Counted from the first letter of the stretch, positions 1-7,735 are shown. The stretch: 29,451 bases of DNA from an uncultured Lactobacillus sp. (GCA_947252915.1 CAMXWI010000001.1:1-29451), one strand, 5' to 3'. Notes: generated from the letters alone by a model not told the origin. Made by a program: numbers and translations.

Positions 1-1
1 C

Positions 2-367
2 CCTTATCAATCTGAAACCGAACGGACGACTGTTGAATTAAAAAAGCGACTAGCCATCCCCGACCATCAAATCAAAATGGTTTATCAATCAAAGTTCGGC
101 CCCATGCCATGGTTAAAACCGTACCTTAAAAATGAATTACTTCGCCAAGCTCAACTGGGTAAGCGACGCATCATGATTGCTTCACCCTCATTTGTTACAG
201 ATTGTCTTGAAACACTAGAAGAAAACGGCGTTCAAAATTATCAGGCCTTTCGGGCCAGTGGCGGTCAAGAACTCGCCATAATGCCATCCCTGAATGATGA
301 TCCAGAGTTTGCTGCTTTGATCGCCAATCTGGCCAAGGAGGCCGCTAATGAACAAGAAAAGTCTTGA
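2..367 (+). CDS. hemH: Ferrochelatase, C-terminal part (5' end cut by window)
   Basis: The frame is open from base 2 to a TGA at 365-367 and gives the last 121 residues of a ferrochelatase, the enzyme that inserts ferrous iron into a porphyrin at the end of haem synthesis. The family-typical C-terminal blocks are visible: KFGPMPWLKPYL, then SPSFVTDCLETLEENG, then MPSLNDDPEF. They resemble the proteobacterial (E. coli-like) ferrochelatase tail more than the shorter Bacillus type. No other haem gene is visible in the window. In lactic acid bacteria hemH is often kept without a full haem pathway (family knowledge). The last 20 bases overlap the start of mntH, so the two are probably co-transcribed. 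The N-terminal half and promoter lie outside the window. Confidence 0.88.
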   Translation, partial: PYQSETERTTVELKKRLAIPDHQIKMVYQSKFGPMPWLKPYLKNELLRQAQLGKRRIMIASPSFVTDCLETLEENGVQNYQAFRASGGQELAIMPSLNDDPEFAALIANLAKEAANEQEKS

Positions 368-1652
368 TGAAATTAATGGGAGTGTTAAAGTACCGACAGT
401 TTATGAATCTGCCTTCTGGCAAAAATTTCTCGCTTACTGTGGCCCCGGTGCTCTAGTAGCAGTTGGTTATATGGATCCTGGTAATTGGCTAACTTCTTTA
501 GCGGGCGGTGCTCAATATCGTTACTCACTATTAAGTGTTCTAATCTTCTCCATCTTGGTCGCAATGATAATGCAATCCCTATCCATTAAGTTAGGTGTGG
601 TTACTCGAACAGATCTTGCGCAAGCCATTGCTGCTCGAGTTTCTAAACCAGTTCGCATTGTTTTATGGCTCTTAAACGAACTGGCCATGATGGCCACCGA
701 TCTAACCGGGGTCATCGGCACCTCCGTGGCTCTGTATTTATTATTTCATCTTCCCCTTATTGTTGGCGTATTACTAACGGTCGCGGACGTCATCGTCGTT
801 TTACTCTTCTTGCAATTTGGTATTCGCAGAATTGAATTCATTGTGTTAGCAACAATCCTAATTGTTGCAGGAATCTTTACTATTGAAGTCGCCCGTGCTC
901 ATCCAGAATGGTCGCCAATTTTAAATGGTTGTCTTCCTGCCACTAATATTGTTAACAATCACGCTCAGTTGTTACTAAGTTTGGGAATCATTGGTGCCAC
1001 GATCATGCCCCATAATATCTATCTTCACTCCGCGCTTGCCCAAAGCCGCCGTTATGATGAACATGATCCCCGCCAAGTTCACGAAACTTTGCAATTTGCT
1101 AATTGGGACTCCATCATTCACTTGGTAGCCGCCCTCCTTGTCAATGCCCTTCTCATGATCATGGGAGGAACATTATTCTTCCATCATGGAACCCTCAATA
1201 GCTTGGCAGACGTCTTTTATGGCTTAAATAATTCTAAGATTGTTGGCTCATTAGCTAGTCCCGTCATGAGTAGCCTTTTTGGTTTTGCTCTCTTAATTAC
1301 TGGATTGATTTCTTCAATCACCAGCACCCTTGCAGGTCAAATCGTCATGGAAGGTTATATTAACCTTCGTTTACCCCTTTGGAAACGACGCCTGCTCACT
1401 CGTTTAGTTACTCTGATCCCAGTGATCATCATTGGCTGTTGCATTCACTTTAATGAACAGGAATTTGAACAATTAATTATTCTCGCCCAAATCATTTTAA
1501 GTGTTGCGCTACCTTTTACCCTTTTTCCCCTCATTATCATTACAAGTAACCGCCAGATCATGGGACAATATGCCAACCACCATTGGCAAATGATTAGTTA
1601 TTTAACCATTGTCTTAGCATTAACTTTTCTTAATTTTGCCGCATTATTATAG
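348..1652 (+). CDS. mntH: Nramp-family divalent metal (Mn2+/H+) transporter
   Basis: A 434-residue integral membrane protein of the Nramp family, which imports Mn2+ (and Fe2+) with protons. The metal-site signature of helix 1 is present (GYMDPGNWLTSLAGG, about residues 41-55), as is the helix 6 motif (TIMPHNIYLHSALAQSRR, about 223-240). About 11 hydrophobic segments follow the usual topology. The ATG at 348 is preceded by AAGGAGG inside the end of hemH, giving a 20-base overlap and translational coupling. The length is close to other MntH proteins of lactobacilli. Manganese accumulation is important for oxidative stress defence in this group (known). The pairing with ferrochelatase suggests a shared metal theme, which is inference. 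Confidence 0.93.
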   Translation: MNKKSLDEINGSVKVPTVYESAFWQKFLAYCGPGALVAVGYMDPGNWLTSLAGGAQYRYSLLSVLIFSILVAMIMQSLSIKLGVVTRTDLAQAIAARVSKPVRIVLWLLNELAMMATDLTGVIGTSVALYLLFHLPLIVGVLLTVADVIVVLLFLQFGIRRIEFIVLATILIVAGIFTIEVARAHPEWSPILNGCLPATNIVNNHAQLLLSLGIIGATIMPHNIYLHSALAQSRRYDEHDPRQVHETLQFANWDSIIHLVAALLVNALLMIMGGTLFFHHGTLNSLADVFYGLNNSKIVGSLASPVMSSLFGFALLITGLISSITSTLAGQIVMEGYINLRLPLWKRRLLTRLVTLIPVIIIGCCIHFNEQEFEQLIILAQIILSVALPFTLFPLIIITSNRQIMGQYANHHWQMISYLTIVLALTFLNFAALL

Positions 1653-1660
1653 AGAATACA

Positions 1661-1702
1661 AAAACAGCATCAGAATTGTATTAACAATTCTGATGCTGTT
1701 TT
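1661..1702. terminator. Bidirectional intrinsic terminator between mntH and rplA
   Basis: A perfect 19-bp inverted repeat (1661-1679 with 1684-1702) has an ATTA loop and A/T-rich ends on both sides. It lies between the convergent mntH (+) and rplA (-), so it can end both transcripts. Confidence 0.93.
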
Positions 1703-1717
1703 ATTAATTCCACTGAA

Positions 1718-2410
1718 CTAGAAAGTGGTCAAATCAAGCGTAACACTTGGTCCGAAAGTTGAAGCAATGGAAACGTGTTGAACGTAAGTCCCACGAACAG
1801 AAGCTGGACGTGCCTTCACAACAACATCTTCAATCGTCTTCAAGTTTTCTACTAACTTGTCAGTATCAAATGAAGCCTTACCAAATGGTACAGCAACGTT
1901 ACCGTCACGGTCAGTCCGGTAAGTAACCTTACCAGCCTTTGATTCTTCAACGGCCTTTGCAACATCCATCGTTACAGTCCCAGTCTTTGGGTTTGGCATT
2001 AAGCCCTTTGGTCCCAAGACCCGACCTAAACGACCAACTTGTGGCATCATGTCTGGAGTTGCAATTGCAACGTCAAAGTCTAACCAACCGTCTTGAATCT
2101 TTTCAACTAAGTCTTGGTCACCAACAAAGTCAGCACCAGCATCCTTAGCAGCTTGAGCGTTGTCACCCTTAGCAAAAACAATTACAGTTTGGTCTTTACC
2201 AGTACCGTTTGGTAAAACAACGGCACCACGTAATTGTTGGTCTGCTTGCTTAGTGTCAACGTTTAACTTAAATGCAACTTCAACAGTTGAATCAAAGTTT
2301 GCAAAATCAATATCTTTTACTAATTGAACCGCGTCGTTAACAGCATATTCTTTCTTGCTGTCAACCTTCTTCAGCGCTTCAAGGTATTTCTTACCATGTT
2401 TTTTAGCCAT
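1718..2410 (-). CDS. rplA: 50S ribosomal protein L1
   Basis: L1 of the large ribosomal subunit (230 residues, normal length) forms the mobile L1 stalk at the tRNA exit site, and in many bacteria represses its own operon. The sequence has the L1 features [31 protein letters not shown] and the AxxxVRGTY region near the C terminus. The start at 2410 (MAKKHGKKY) is chosen because an AAGGAGG site lies 8-14 bases upstream. An in-frame ATG at 2458 would place that site inside the coding region. It follows rplK after 92 bases, in the usual rplK-rplA operon. Confidence 0.96.
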   Translation of the reverse strand: MAKKHGKKYLEALKKVDSKKEYAVNDAVQLVKDIDFANFDSTVEVAFKLNVDTKQADQQLRGAVVLPNGTGKDQTVIVFAKGDNAQAAKDAGADFVGDQDLVEKIQDGWLDFDVAIATPDMMPQVGRLGRVLGPKGLMPNPKTGTVTMDVAKAVEESKAGKVTYRTDRDGNVAVPFGKASFDTDKLVENLKTIEDVVVKARPASVRGTYVQHVSIASTFGPSVTLDLTTF

Positions 2411-2502
2411 CTTGTGTTTTCCTCCTTGCAAATGTGGTCTAACGGGTTGACCTCCCACGTGGGAACTTTTATTTTGATAAAAGTCCCGGCGCTGTGCGTG
2501 GC

Positions 2503-2928
2503 TTAGTCTTCAACAGTGAAGCCCATGCTCCGTGCAGTACCTTCGATCATGCGCATAGCTGCTTCAACGTCAGCAGCGTTTAGATCTTGCATCTTAGTTT
2601 CGGCAATTTCCTTAACTTGATCCTTGGTTACCTTAGCAACCTTCTTCGTGTTAGGTTCACCGGAACCATGTTCAACACCAGCGGCTTTCTTAAGTAATAC
2701 GGCAGCAGGTGGGGTCTTGGTAATGAAGTCGAATGAACGATCTTCGTAAACGGTAATTACAACTGGAATCAGCATACCCTTTTGGTCTGCAGTCCGTGCG
2801 TTGAATTCCTTAGTGAATCCCATAATGTTGATACCTGCTTGTCCAAGTGCAGGACCTACTGGTGGAGCTGGTGTTGCTGCACCGGCAGGAATTTGCAACT
2901 TAACAATGTTAGCTACTTTTTTTGCCAC
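2503..2928 (-). CDS. rplK: 50S ribosomal protein L11
   Basis: L11 (141 residues, exactly typical) binds the GTPase-associated region of 23S rRNA and takes part in factor-dependent GTP hydrolysis and RelA activation. The N-terminal signature [20 protein letters not shown] and the C-terminal rRNA-binding domain ending [10 protein letters not shown] are clear. The ATG at 2928 has CTAAGGAGG just upstream. It is the first gene of the rplK-rplA operon. The leader before it carries its own promoter and a probable L1-binding element, so autoregulation by L1 is likely. Confidence 0.97.
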   Translation of the reverse strand: MAKKVANIVKLQIPAGAATPAPPVGPALGQAGINIMGFTKEFNARTADQKGMLIPVVITVYEDRSFDFITKTPPAAVLLKKAAGVEHGSGEPNTKKVAKVTKDQVKEIAETKMQDLNAADVEAAMRMIEGTARSMGFTVED

Positions 2929-2954
2929 GAGACAAAACCTCCTTAGTCCGTGTT

Positions 2955-2992
2955 GTGGTAATGATGAGGCAGTAAGTTTTTACCTCTCCCAC
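2955..2992 (-). promoter_or_regulatory. Probable ribosomal protein L1 leader (autoregulatory RNA element) before rplK
   Basis: In the minus-strand RNA, GUGG (2992-2989) pairs with CCAC (2958-2955) and GAGG (2986-2983) pairs with CCUC (2969-2966). The internal loop is asymmetric, with GA on one side and AUCAUUA on the other. Two short helices around such a loop are the known L1 recognition feature, shared by 23S rRNA and rplK leader mRNAs. A palindromic hairpin (GTATGCA-ATA-TGCATAC, 2994-3010) sits at the predicted 5' end. Function is inferred from structure and position. Confidence 0.7.
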
Positions 2993-3016
2993 AGTATGCA
3001 TATTGCATACCAAAAT

Positions 3017-3045
3017 AAATTACCACAAAATTACATAAAATTCAA
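3017..3045 (-). promoter_or_regulatory. Promoter of rplK-rplA
   Basis: On the minus strand a TTGAAT -35 (3045-3040) and a TAATTT -10 (3022-3017) are separated by 17 bases. A start near 3010 would give an 80-base leader that contains the L1-binding motif. Confidence 0.6.
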
Positions 3046-3054
3046 GTTAGAGAA

Positions 3055-3603
3055 TTAATTATCCATCGTATCGATTTGGTCAAAACCAACTTCGGCACTA
3101 GTCTGCCGACCAAACATTTCAATATCCACGTTGACCTTCATCTTGTCATGATCAACCGCCGTTACTTTTCCGGTCAAATCAGCAAATGGCCCAGCAATAA
3201 TCTTGATGCTGTCGCCAACATTAACGTTAATGTCCGTTCGTGCGACATCCGCTCCCATTCGCTTCATGATCCTGTCCACTTCTTCTGGAAGCAATGGGGT
3301 TGGCTTGGAACCACCACCATGGGAACCTAAGAATCCGGTAACGCCAGGTGTATTCCGTGCAATGTACCAAGCTTGATCAGTCATCACCATTTCAACTAAA
3401 ACGTAACCTGGGAACGTCTTTTCTTCCGTTTCCTTTGCTTGGCCATCCTTAACTGTCCGCACCGTTTCTTCAGGAACCACTACCCGGAAAATGTAGTCTT
3501 CCATGCCCATTGATTGAGCTCGGGACTCCAGGTTGCTCTTAACCCGATTTTCGTATCCAGAATAGGTGTGCAGTACATACCAGCGTTTTTCATGTGATTC
3601 CAT
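3055..3603 (-). CDS. nusG: Transcription elongation/termination factor NusG
   Basis: NusG (182 residues) binds RNA polymerase and influences pausing, termination and coupling to translation. The N-terminal NGN domain starts with KRWYVLHTYSGYENRVK and contains FPGYVLVEMVM and NTPGVTGFLG. The C-terminal KOW domain reads AGPFADLTGKVTAVD (about residues 136-150). The ATG at 3603 follows AAAGGAGAATCATC. It lies in the conserved secE-nusG-rplK order, but has its own promoter and a terminator-like hairpin in its leader. Confidence 0.97.
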   Translation of the reverse strand: MESHEKRWYVLHTYSGYENRVKSNLESRAQSMGMEDYIFRVVVPEETVRTVKDGQAKETEEKTFPGYVLVEMVMTDQAWYIARNTPGVTGFLGSHGGGSKPTPLLPEEVDRIMKRMGADVARTDINVNVGDSIKIIAGPFADLTGKVTAVDHDKMKVNVDIEMFGRQTSAEVGFDQIDTMDN

Positions 3604-3634
3604 GATGATTCTCCTTTAATAATTTTGTCAAAAT

Positions 3635-3660
3635 AAAAAAACCTCGCTCCTCACGAAGTT
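3635..3660 (-). terminator. Terminator-like hairpin in the nusG leader (possible attenuator)
   Basis: In the minus-strand RNA, AACUUCG (3660-3654) pairs with CGAGGUU (3646-3640) around the loop UGAGGAG, followed by a U-rich run. It sits downstream of the nusG promoter and upstream of the nusG start, so it could stop transcripts before the gene. An alternative 4-bp hairpin, GAAG (3667-3664) with CUUC (3658-3655), would exclude it. Confidence 0.6.
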
Positions 3661-3673
3661 TTGCTTCTTTTGA

Positions 3674-3702
3674 ATTATAGCAAAAAATACTCGCTTTGAC
3701 TA
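3674..3702 (-). promoter_or_regulatory. Promoter of nusG, extended -10
   Basis: The minus strand has a consensus TATAAT (3679-3674) preceded by TGC, an extended -10. TAGTCA (3702-3697) lies 17 bases upstream as a 4-of-6 -35. Transcription should start near 3667. Confidence 0.7.
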
Positions 3703-3709
3703 GCCATCA

Positions 3710-3889
3710 CTATTTGACAAAGGCCAGCATCCCCGCTTGAATGATCCAGTCTGCCAACGCAAAGAAGATCACAAAGAAAATCGTTAGCGAAATTACCACT
3801 CCTGTGTCGCGCCGATTTTCCTTCCAAGTGGGCCAGACCACCTTATGCATTTCTTGAACAACACTCTTTAAAAATCTAAATAAATGCAT
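3710..3889 (-). CDS. secE: Preprotein translocase subunit SecE
   Basis: A 59-residue protein with the short SecE layout of Gram-positive bacteria. An amphipathic N-terminal part contains QEMHKVVWPTWKE, the conserved VxWPT motif. One membrane segment follows (about residues 31-50). SecE is an essential part of the SecYEG channel and clamps the halves of SecY. The ATG at 3889 follows GGAGGGAAACA. It lies between rpmG (12 bases upstream) and nusG, the order seen throughout Bacilli. Its small size makes it easy to miss. Confidence 0.93.
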   Translation of the reverse strand: MHLFRFLKSVVQEMHKVVWPTWKENRRDTGVVISLTIFFVIFFALADWIIQAGMLAFVK

Positions 3890-3901
3890 TGTTTCCCTCC
3901 A

Positions 3902-4051
3902 CTACCTAGTTTCACGATGAACGGTATATTCACCACAATGTTTACAAAACTTTTTTAACTCTAACCGTTGTTCACGGGTTGGTTTAACCGTAACGGTGTA
4001 GTTGCGAGCTCCACATTTCGTGCACTCCAAGCCAACTTTTCTTTGCGCCAT
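3902..4051 (-). CDS. rpmG: 50S ribosomal protein L33
   Basis: A 49-residue L33 paralogue. It keeps both zinc-binding pairs, CTKC (residues 10-13) and CKHC (36-39), so it is the zinc-containing form. The central [14 protein letters not shown] stretch and the ending HRETR are family-typical. The ATG at 4051 follows GGAGGTGACTGTG. In Bacilli an rpmG copy sits between sigH and secE, as here. Zinc-free paralogues may exist elsewhere in the genome but are not in this window. Confidence 0.93.
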   Translation of the reverse strand: MAQRKVGLECTKCGARNYTVTVKPTREQRLELKKFCKHCGEYTVHRETR

Positions 4052-4092
4052 CACAGTCACCTCCATCTATCTAAGGCTATCATTTTCCGAAA

Positions 4093-4132
4093 ATAAAAAC
4101 AACTCCTATCTAGTTCTTAGACAGGAGTTGTT
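4093..4132 (-). terminator. Intrinsic terminator after the sigma-factor gene
   Basis: The arms AACAACTCCT (4098-4107) and AGGAGTTGTT (4123-4132) pair, and on the minus strand they are followed by TTTATTTTC. This separates the sigma-factor gene from rpmG-secE, although some readthrough may supply rpmG. Confidence 0.8.
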
Positions 4133-4150
4133 CCAAACAAGCGTTGTGAA

Positions 4151-4738
4151 CTAATTAAGGATTCGCTGCTTAAACTTCTTCCGTGCGCGTTCAAAGGCAC
4201 TGCGAATTGTTAATGGCGAACAACATAATTGACGAGCCACATTTTCCAAGCGTTCACCAGAATTAATCCCCAAAAAGGCATTCTTTTCTAAATGGGAACA
4301 CTCTTGCAAAAACTGCTGGTACAGCAGCCGAAAATGGCTAACCTCATCTGGTTGAAAGTCGATGTCCACCAAGCGCTGGTCAATCTGAACGTCTGTAATC
4401 ATTTCAACCTGATTCGTCGGGATCCGCTTTTGTGCAGCTTGCTGTCGATAAAGATCCCGAATCTTATTCATGAGCGCCTGACGTAGGTACCAGCAAAACC
4501 GGGACTCATGGCAAGAGTAGGAACAAGCCGTTCGATATAATACAACTGCTGCCTCTTGTTTCCAATCATCCAATGGTACTTCATCTAAACGAAACTGATA
4601 CCATAATTTACAAATTAATGGTAAGTATTGCCGATACAAGATTACAAAACTTTCCGAATCTTTTCCCGCAACCTGCTTAATTAGTTCACTCTCTGGGGTT
4701 GTTTGAATCAATCTTGGACTCATTAGACGCAACCTCAT
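4151..4738 (-). CDS. sigH: Sigma-70 family factor, SigH/ComX-like
   Basis: A 195-residue group 3/4-type sigma factor. Region 2 spans about residues 25-105 (ESFVILYRQYLPLICKLW, then DDWKQEAAVVLYRTA). A region 4 helix-turn-helix lies at about 155-190 (LENVARQLCCSPLTIRSAFERARKKF). The position between rlmB and rpmG matches sigH of Bacillus subtilis. In lactobacilli the orthologue is linked to competence genes, at least in L. sakei (known). No competence gene is in the window. The start is uncertain: the ATG at 4738 has only a weak site, whereas an ATG at 4723 (MSPRLIQTT) has GAGG nine bases upstream. yacP, usually present between rlmB and sigH, is absent. Confidence 0.82.
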   Translation of the reverse strand: MRLRLMSPRLIQTTPESELIKQVAGKDSESFVILYRQYLPLICKLWYQFRLDEVPLDDWKQEAAVVLYRTACSYSCHESRFCWYLRQALMNKIRDLYRQQAAQKRIPTNQVEMITDVQIDQRLVDIDFQPDEVSHFRLLYQQFLQECSHLEKNAFLGINSGERLENVARQLCCSPLTIRSAFERARKKFKQRILN

Positions 4739-4907
4739 TTTCCACTAACCCCTAACGGACCCACTTGAAAATTAGCTAGCTAATCATCTCACCGTCACAG
4801 CGTCTTGACCGGGGGTATAGAACCAGCTCTCACCTTAGTTCCACGACGGCTTTTCTCCTGCGTTTAGTACCGCTGTCGCAAAATTTGACCGTCACTCGTT
4901 AGTTGTC
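4739..4907 (-). promoter_or_regulatory. Long structured leader of the sigma-factor gene, unknown type
   Basis: About 170 bases separate the predicted start (near 4907) from the sigma gene. On the minus strand several pairings are possible: GACGG with CCGTC enclosing TGCG with CGCA, GAAC with GTTC, GTCA with TGAC, and a 14-bp palindrome ATTAGCTAGCTAAT (4771-4784). I looked for a T-box TGGNACCGCG motif and for common riboswitch cores and found none. It contains no convincing gene. Confidence 0.45.
4771..4784. repeat. 14-bp perfect palindrome upstream of the sigma-factor gene
   Basis: ATTAGCTAGCTAAT reads identically on both strands and lies 32 bases before the annotated start. It could be a protein-binding site or the tip of the leader RNA structure. 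No regulator is known from the sequence. Confidence 0.5.
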
Positions 4908-4959
4908 TCAAATAATTTACCAAACTTCTTTAAAAGAGACAATACGCAAAATTTGTCTC
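4903..4959. repeat. Three GAGACAA/TTGTCTC elements around the sigma-factor promoter
   Basis: TTGTCTC occurs at 4903-4909, GAGACAA at 4936-4942 and TTGTCTC at 4953-4959 (+ strand), so neighbouring copies form inverted repeats. The middle copy contains the -35. An 11-base direct repeat, CGCAAAATTTG, is also present at 4877-4887 and 4945-4955. The layout resembles an operator. Confidence 0.55.
4914..4942 (-). promoter_or_regulatory. Promoter of the sigma-factor gene
   Basis: The minus strand has TTGTCT (4942-4937) and TAAATT (4919-4914) with a 17-base spacer, each matching 4 of 6 consensus bases. The -35 lies inside one of the GAGACAA/TTGTCTC repeats. Confidence 0.5.
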
Positions 4960-4974
4960 TGATCTTTGGATAAG

Positions 4975-5017
4975 AAAAAACAATCTTTAGAACTAGTCAT
5001 TCCTTAGATTGTTTTTT
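4975..5017. terminator. Bidirectional terminator after rlmB
   Basis: AAAAAACAATCT (4975-4986) pairs with AGATTGTTTTTT (5006-5017) around a 19-base loop. On the minus strand it ends the cysS-mrnC-rlmB transcript with a run of U. Confidence 0.75.
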
Positions 5018-5022
5018 TCAAA

Positions 5023-5772
5023 TTATTTTAATGGATGACGAGAACTGAACCCTTGATAAATTAATAAGCTGGCTGCCACACTGGCGTTCAAGCTTTGCAC
5101 TTGACCAATCATGGGAATCGTCAACATTTCGTCACAGGTCTTCTTTAATAATGGAGAAATTCCCTTCCCTTCATTACCAATCACGACTGCTACTGCTCCT
5201 TGAGCATCCCAACGGCGATAGTCAGTCCCTTGCATATCTGTACCAAACAGCCAAACGCCCCGCGCTTTAAGTTCCTTCGCGGTTTGCACAAGGTTGGTAA
5301 CCCGCGCTACCGGAACCCGTTCAATGGCACCAGCGGAAGTCTTCGCCACTACGGAAGTTAAACCTACGGCTCGGCGCTTAGGGATGATAATACCATGCAC
5401 TCCAGCTGCATCCGCAGTCCGCATAATTGATCCCAGATTATGCGGATCCGCTAACTCATCCAAAATCAGCAGAAACGGTTCTTCATCATGTGCCTGCGCA
5501 TTAGCAAATAAAGCATCAATCGTTGCGTAATGATAAGCCGCCACCGCTAAAGCTACCCCTTGGTGGTTTTGATGATCAACCATTTGATCGAGCTTGGTTT
5601 TGGGAACATTTGAAATAACGAGGTGCCGCTCTTTGGCAAGTTTGATAATCTGGGCAATTGCGTCAGTGCGTAATCCCTTTTGAATAAAGACCTTATTGAT
5701 CTCCTGATCCGATTTTAATGCCGCAACGGCCGGGTGACGGCCGATCACAAACTCTGGTGTCTCATTGTTCAT
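5023..5772 (-). CDS. rlmB: 23S rRNA (guanosine-2'-O-) methyltransferase RlmB
   Basis: A 249-residue SpoU/TrmH-type (SPOUT) methyltransferase that methylates the 2'-OH of G2251 in the 23S rRNA P loop, using S-adenosylmethionine. An N-terminal substrate-binding domain (residues 1-75, starting [14 protein letters not shown]) is followed by the three SpoU motifs: [26 protein letters not shown], and [17 protein letters not shown] near the C terminus, which form the knot. The ATG at 5772 lies inside the end of mrnC with an 11-base overlap, so the genes are translationally coupled. It is the last gene of a cysS-mrnC-rlmB operon ended by the hairpin at 4975-5017. Confidence 0.94.
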   Translation of the reverse strand: MNNETPEFVIGRHPAVAALKSDQEINKVFIQKGLRTDAIAQIIKLAKERHLVISNVPKTKLDQMVDHQNHQGVALAVAAYHYATIDALFANAQAHDEEPFLLILDELADPHNLGSIMRTADAAGVHGIIIPKRRAVGLTSVVAKTSAGAIERVPVARVTNLVQTAKELKARGVWLFGTDMQGTDYRRWDAQGAVAVVIGNEGKGISPLLKKTCDEMLTIPMIGQVQSLNASVAASLLIYQGFSSRHPLK

Positions 5773-6175
5773 ATTGCACCCTCCCTAAATCAACTTGTTT
5801 GATACACCATCGACATAATTCTGCAAGCCGCTCTGTTTGCCCAGATAGTTGCAAGTAGCCCATTAGTGCTTCGAATCCCGTTGAAATACGGTACGTCAGC
5901 ACAGACGTGTGCTTAGCATGCGTATAACTATTTGCATTCCGACCGCGTTTAAAAAATTCCCATTCTTCATCAGTTAACAGAGATTGTTCTTCCATTAACT
6001 TAATCAAACCAGCTTGGGCTTTGGCAGAAACGTATGCGGTGGCTTTCTTTTGCAGACGATTTGGCTTCGTCATACCAAGATTTAAAAGGTGCTCCCGTAC
6101 TGTGACTTCATATACGGCATCACCAAGATAGGCTAATGCAATTCCATTCAATTGTCGATAATCCGCTTTTGCCAT
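5762..6175 (-). CDS. mrnC: Mini-ribonuclease III
   Basis: A 137-residue protein with only the RNase III catalytic domain and no double-stranded RNA-binding domain. This is the form that trims the ends of 23S rRNA precursor in Bacillus (known). The catalytic block [18 protein letters not shown] (near residue 17) and the second acidic site in [13 protein letters not shown] are present, with the [13 protein letters not shown] stretch between them. The ATG at 6175 follows GAAAGGAATAGC and lies one base after the cysS stop. A longer upstream ATG (6217) would run through cysS and is rejected. It overlaps rlmB by 11 bases. Confidence 0.93.
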   Translation of the reverse strand: MAKADYRQLNGIALAYLGDAVYEVTVREHLLNLGMTKPNRLQKKATAYVSAKAQAGLIKLMEEQSLLTDEEWEFFKRGRNANSYTHAKHTSVLTYRISTGFEALMGYLQLSGQTERLAELCRWCIKQVDLGRVQYEQ

Positions 6176-6176
6176 G

Positions 6177-7586
6177 CTATTCCTTTCTATACCGTGTTCC
6201 CTGCGGCGTGTCTTCAATAATAATTCCTTGGGCCTTTAAATCATCACGAATTTGATCACTTAAAGCAAAATTCTTTTGCCGCCGCGCTTCATCTCGCTTC
6301 GCAATGAGTTGTTTAATCGTTTCATCATCGATCTGACCAGTAGCCGTTAGCTTAACCCCAAAAATCAGTAACAGTTCCTTCAATAACTTTTGAATGTTAC
6401 CAATCGCATCCTTAGCAACCGTCTTCTTTTCAGTATAGCGATTAGCAAACTTAACTAATTCATACACGACAGCAATCCCATTTTGAACGTTAATATCATC
6501 ATCCATGGCTTCAATAAATGATGACCGGAAAGTAGCTAATTGATTAGCAACCGTGGTGTCGTCACCATCAGTCGCATCGTTTTTCCGGTATTCCAAATTA
6601 TTAAATGCTGTTTGGATGTGGGCTAAATTATTTTGAGCGTCCACTAAATTATCCTCGCTGTACTGGATTGGCCGCCGGTACTGGGTCGTTGCCATAAAGA
6701 AGCGCAATCCTTGTGGATCAACGTGCTTAATAATGTCGTGAACAGTAATGAAGTTATGCAAGGACTTACTCATCTTTTCGTTGTCCTTACCAATCGTTAC
6801 AAATCCATTATGCATCCAATAGTTCACAAATTTTTTGCCCGTCGCCGCTTCTGATTGTGCAATTTCATTTTCATGGTGAGGAAATTCCAGATCCTGACCA
6901 CCAGCATGAATATCAATTGTATCGGCTAAATACTTCGTGGACATCACTGAACATTCAATATGCCAACCTGGCCGACCGGCGCCCCATGGTGAATCCCAAC
7001 TAATTTCGCCTGGCTTGGCTGCCTTCCACAAAGCAAAGTCCATTGGGTCAGCCTTTTTATTCACTTCATCAGCACTAACGTGTTCACTGGCTCCAACTTC
7101 CAGATCATCAATTGATTGACCTGACAATTGACCATAATGTTTGAATTTACGGGCCCGATAATAAACGTCCCCATCAACAGCGTAGGCATAACCACGCTGG
7201 ATTAAACGTTGAATAAATTCAATAATTTCTGGAATATTATCCGTTGCACGCGGATGCATTGTGGCGGGTTCGATATTGACCGCCGCCGTATCTTCCAAAA
7301 AGGCTCGGATATACTTATCGGCTAATTCTGGGACAGTAATTCCCTGCTCATGAGCCGCCTTAATCATCTTGTCATCAACATCGGTAAAATTAGAGACGTA
7401 GTTAACATGATAGCCAATAAACTCTAAGTACCGACGCACCGTATCAAAAGCAATCGCACTCCGCGCATTACCAATGTGAATGTAATTGTATACCGTTGGC
7501 CCACAGACATACATATTAACCACACCGGGATGAACTGGACGAAATTCTTCTTTTGTTCTGGTTAAAGTATTATATATTTTTAGCAT
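6177..7586 (-). CDS. cysS: Cysteinyl-tRNA synthetase
   Basis: A 469-residue class I aminoacyl-tRNA synthetase that charges tRNA-Cys. The zinc/active-site cysteine and HIGH-type motif ([18 protein letters not shown]) are at about residues 26-43. The zinc-ligand region [10 protein letters not shown] is central, and the KMSKS loop reads EKMSKSLHN. The start MLKIYNT at 7586 has AAAGGAGTTTTACAG directly upstream. An in-frame ATG at 7652 would bury this site. The leader is short and has no T-box. In many Bacilli gltX (and cysE) precedes cysS. Here the upstream space instead holds a putative small RNA on the other strand. Confidence 0.96.
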   Translation of the reverse strand: MLKIYNTLTRTKEEFRPVHPGVVNMYVCGPTVYNYIHIGNARSAIAFDTVRRYLEFIGYHVNYVSNFTDVDDKMIKAAHEQGITVPELADKYIRAFLEDTAAVNIEPATMHPRATDNIPEIIEFIQRLIQRGYAYAVDGDVYYRARKFKHYGQLSGQSIDDLEVGASEHVSADEVNKKADPMDFALWKAAKPGEISWDSPWGAGRPGWHIECSVMSTKYLADTIDIHAGGQDLEFPHHENEIAQSEAATGKKFVNYWMHNGFVTIGKDNEKMSKSLHNFITVHDIIKHVDPQGLRFFMATTQYRRPIQYSEDNLVDAQNNLAHIQTAFNNLEYRKNDATDGDDTTVANQLATFRSSFIEAMDDDINVQNGIAVVYELVKFANRYTEKKTVAKDAIGNIQKLLKELLLIFGVKLTATGQIDDETIKQLIAKRDEARRQKNFALSDQIRDDLKAQGIIIEDTPQGTRYRKE

Positions 7587-7735
7587 CTGTAAAACTCCTT
7601 TGTGGGCCAATTTTGATAGTTTAATAGTACCACACTCACCGCGCGACCACACTTCTCTCCGCTAATTTTTTGAAAGCAAAGAATTATTTACCTTTTGGTC
7701 ACACTTTCTTCACAATCTGTTGCTAGTATATAAAC

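Noticed and set aside
4739..4907. T-box riboswitch before the sigma-factor gene
   Set aside because: No TGGNACCGCG-type antiterminator sequence and no linked aminoacyl-tRNA or amino-acid gene directly downstream.
7587..7680. T-box leader for cysS
   Set aside because: The leader is too short and the conserved T-box sequence is absent.
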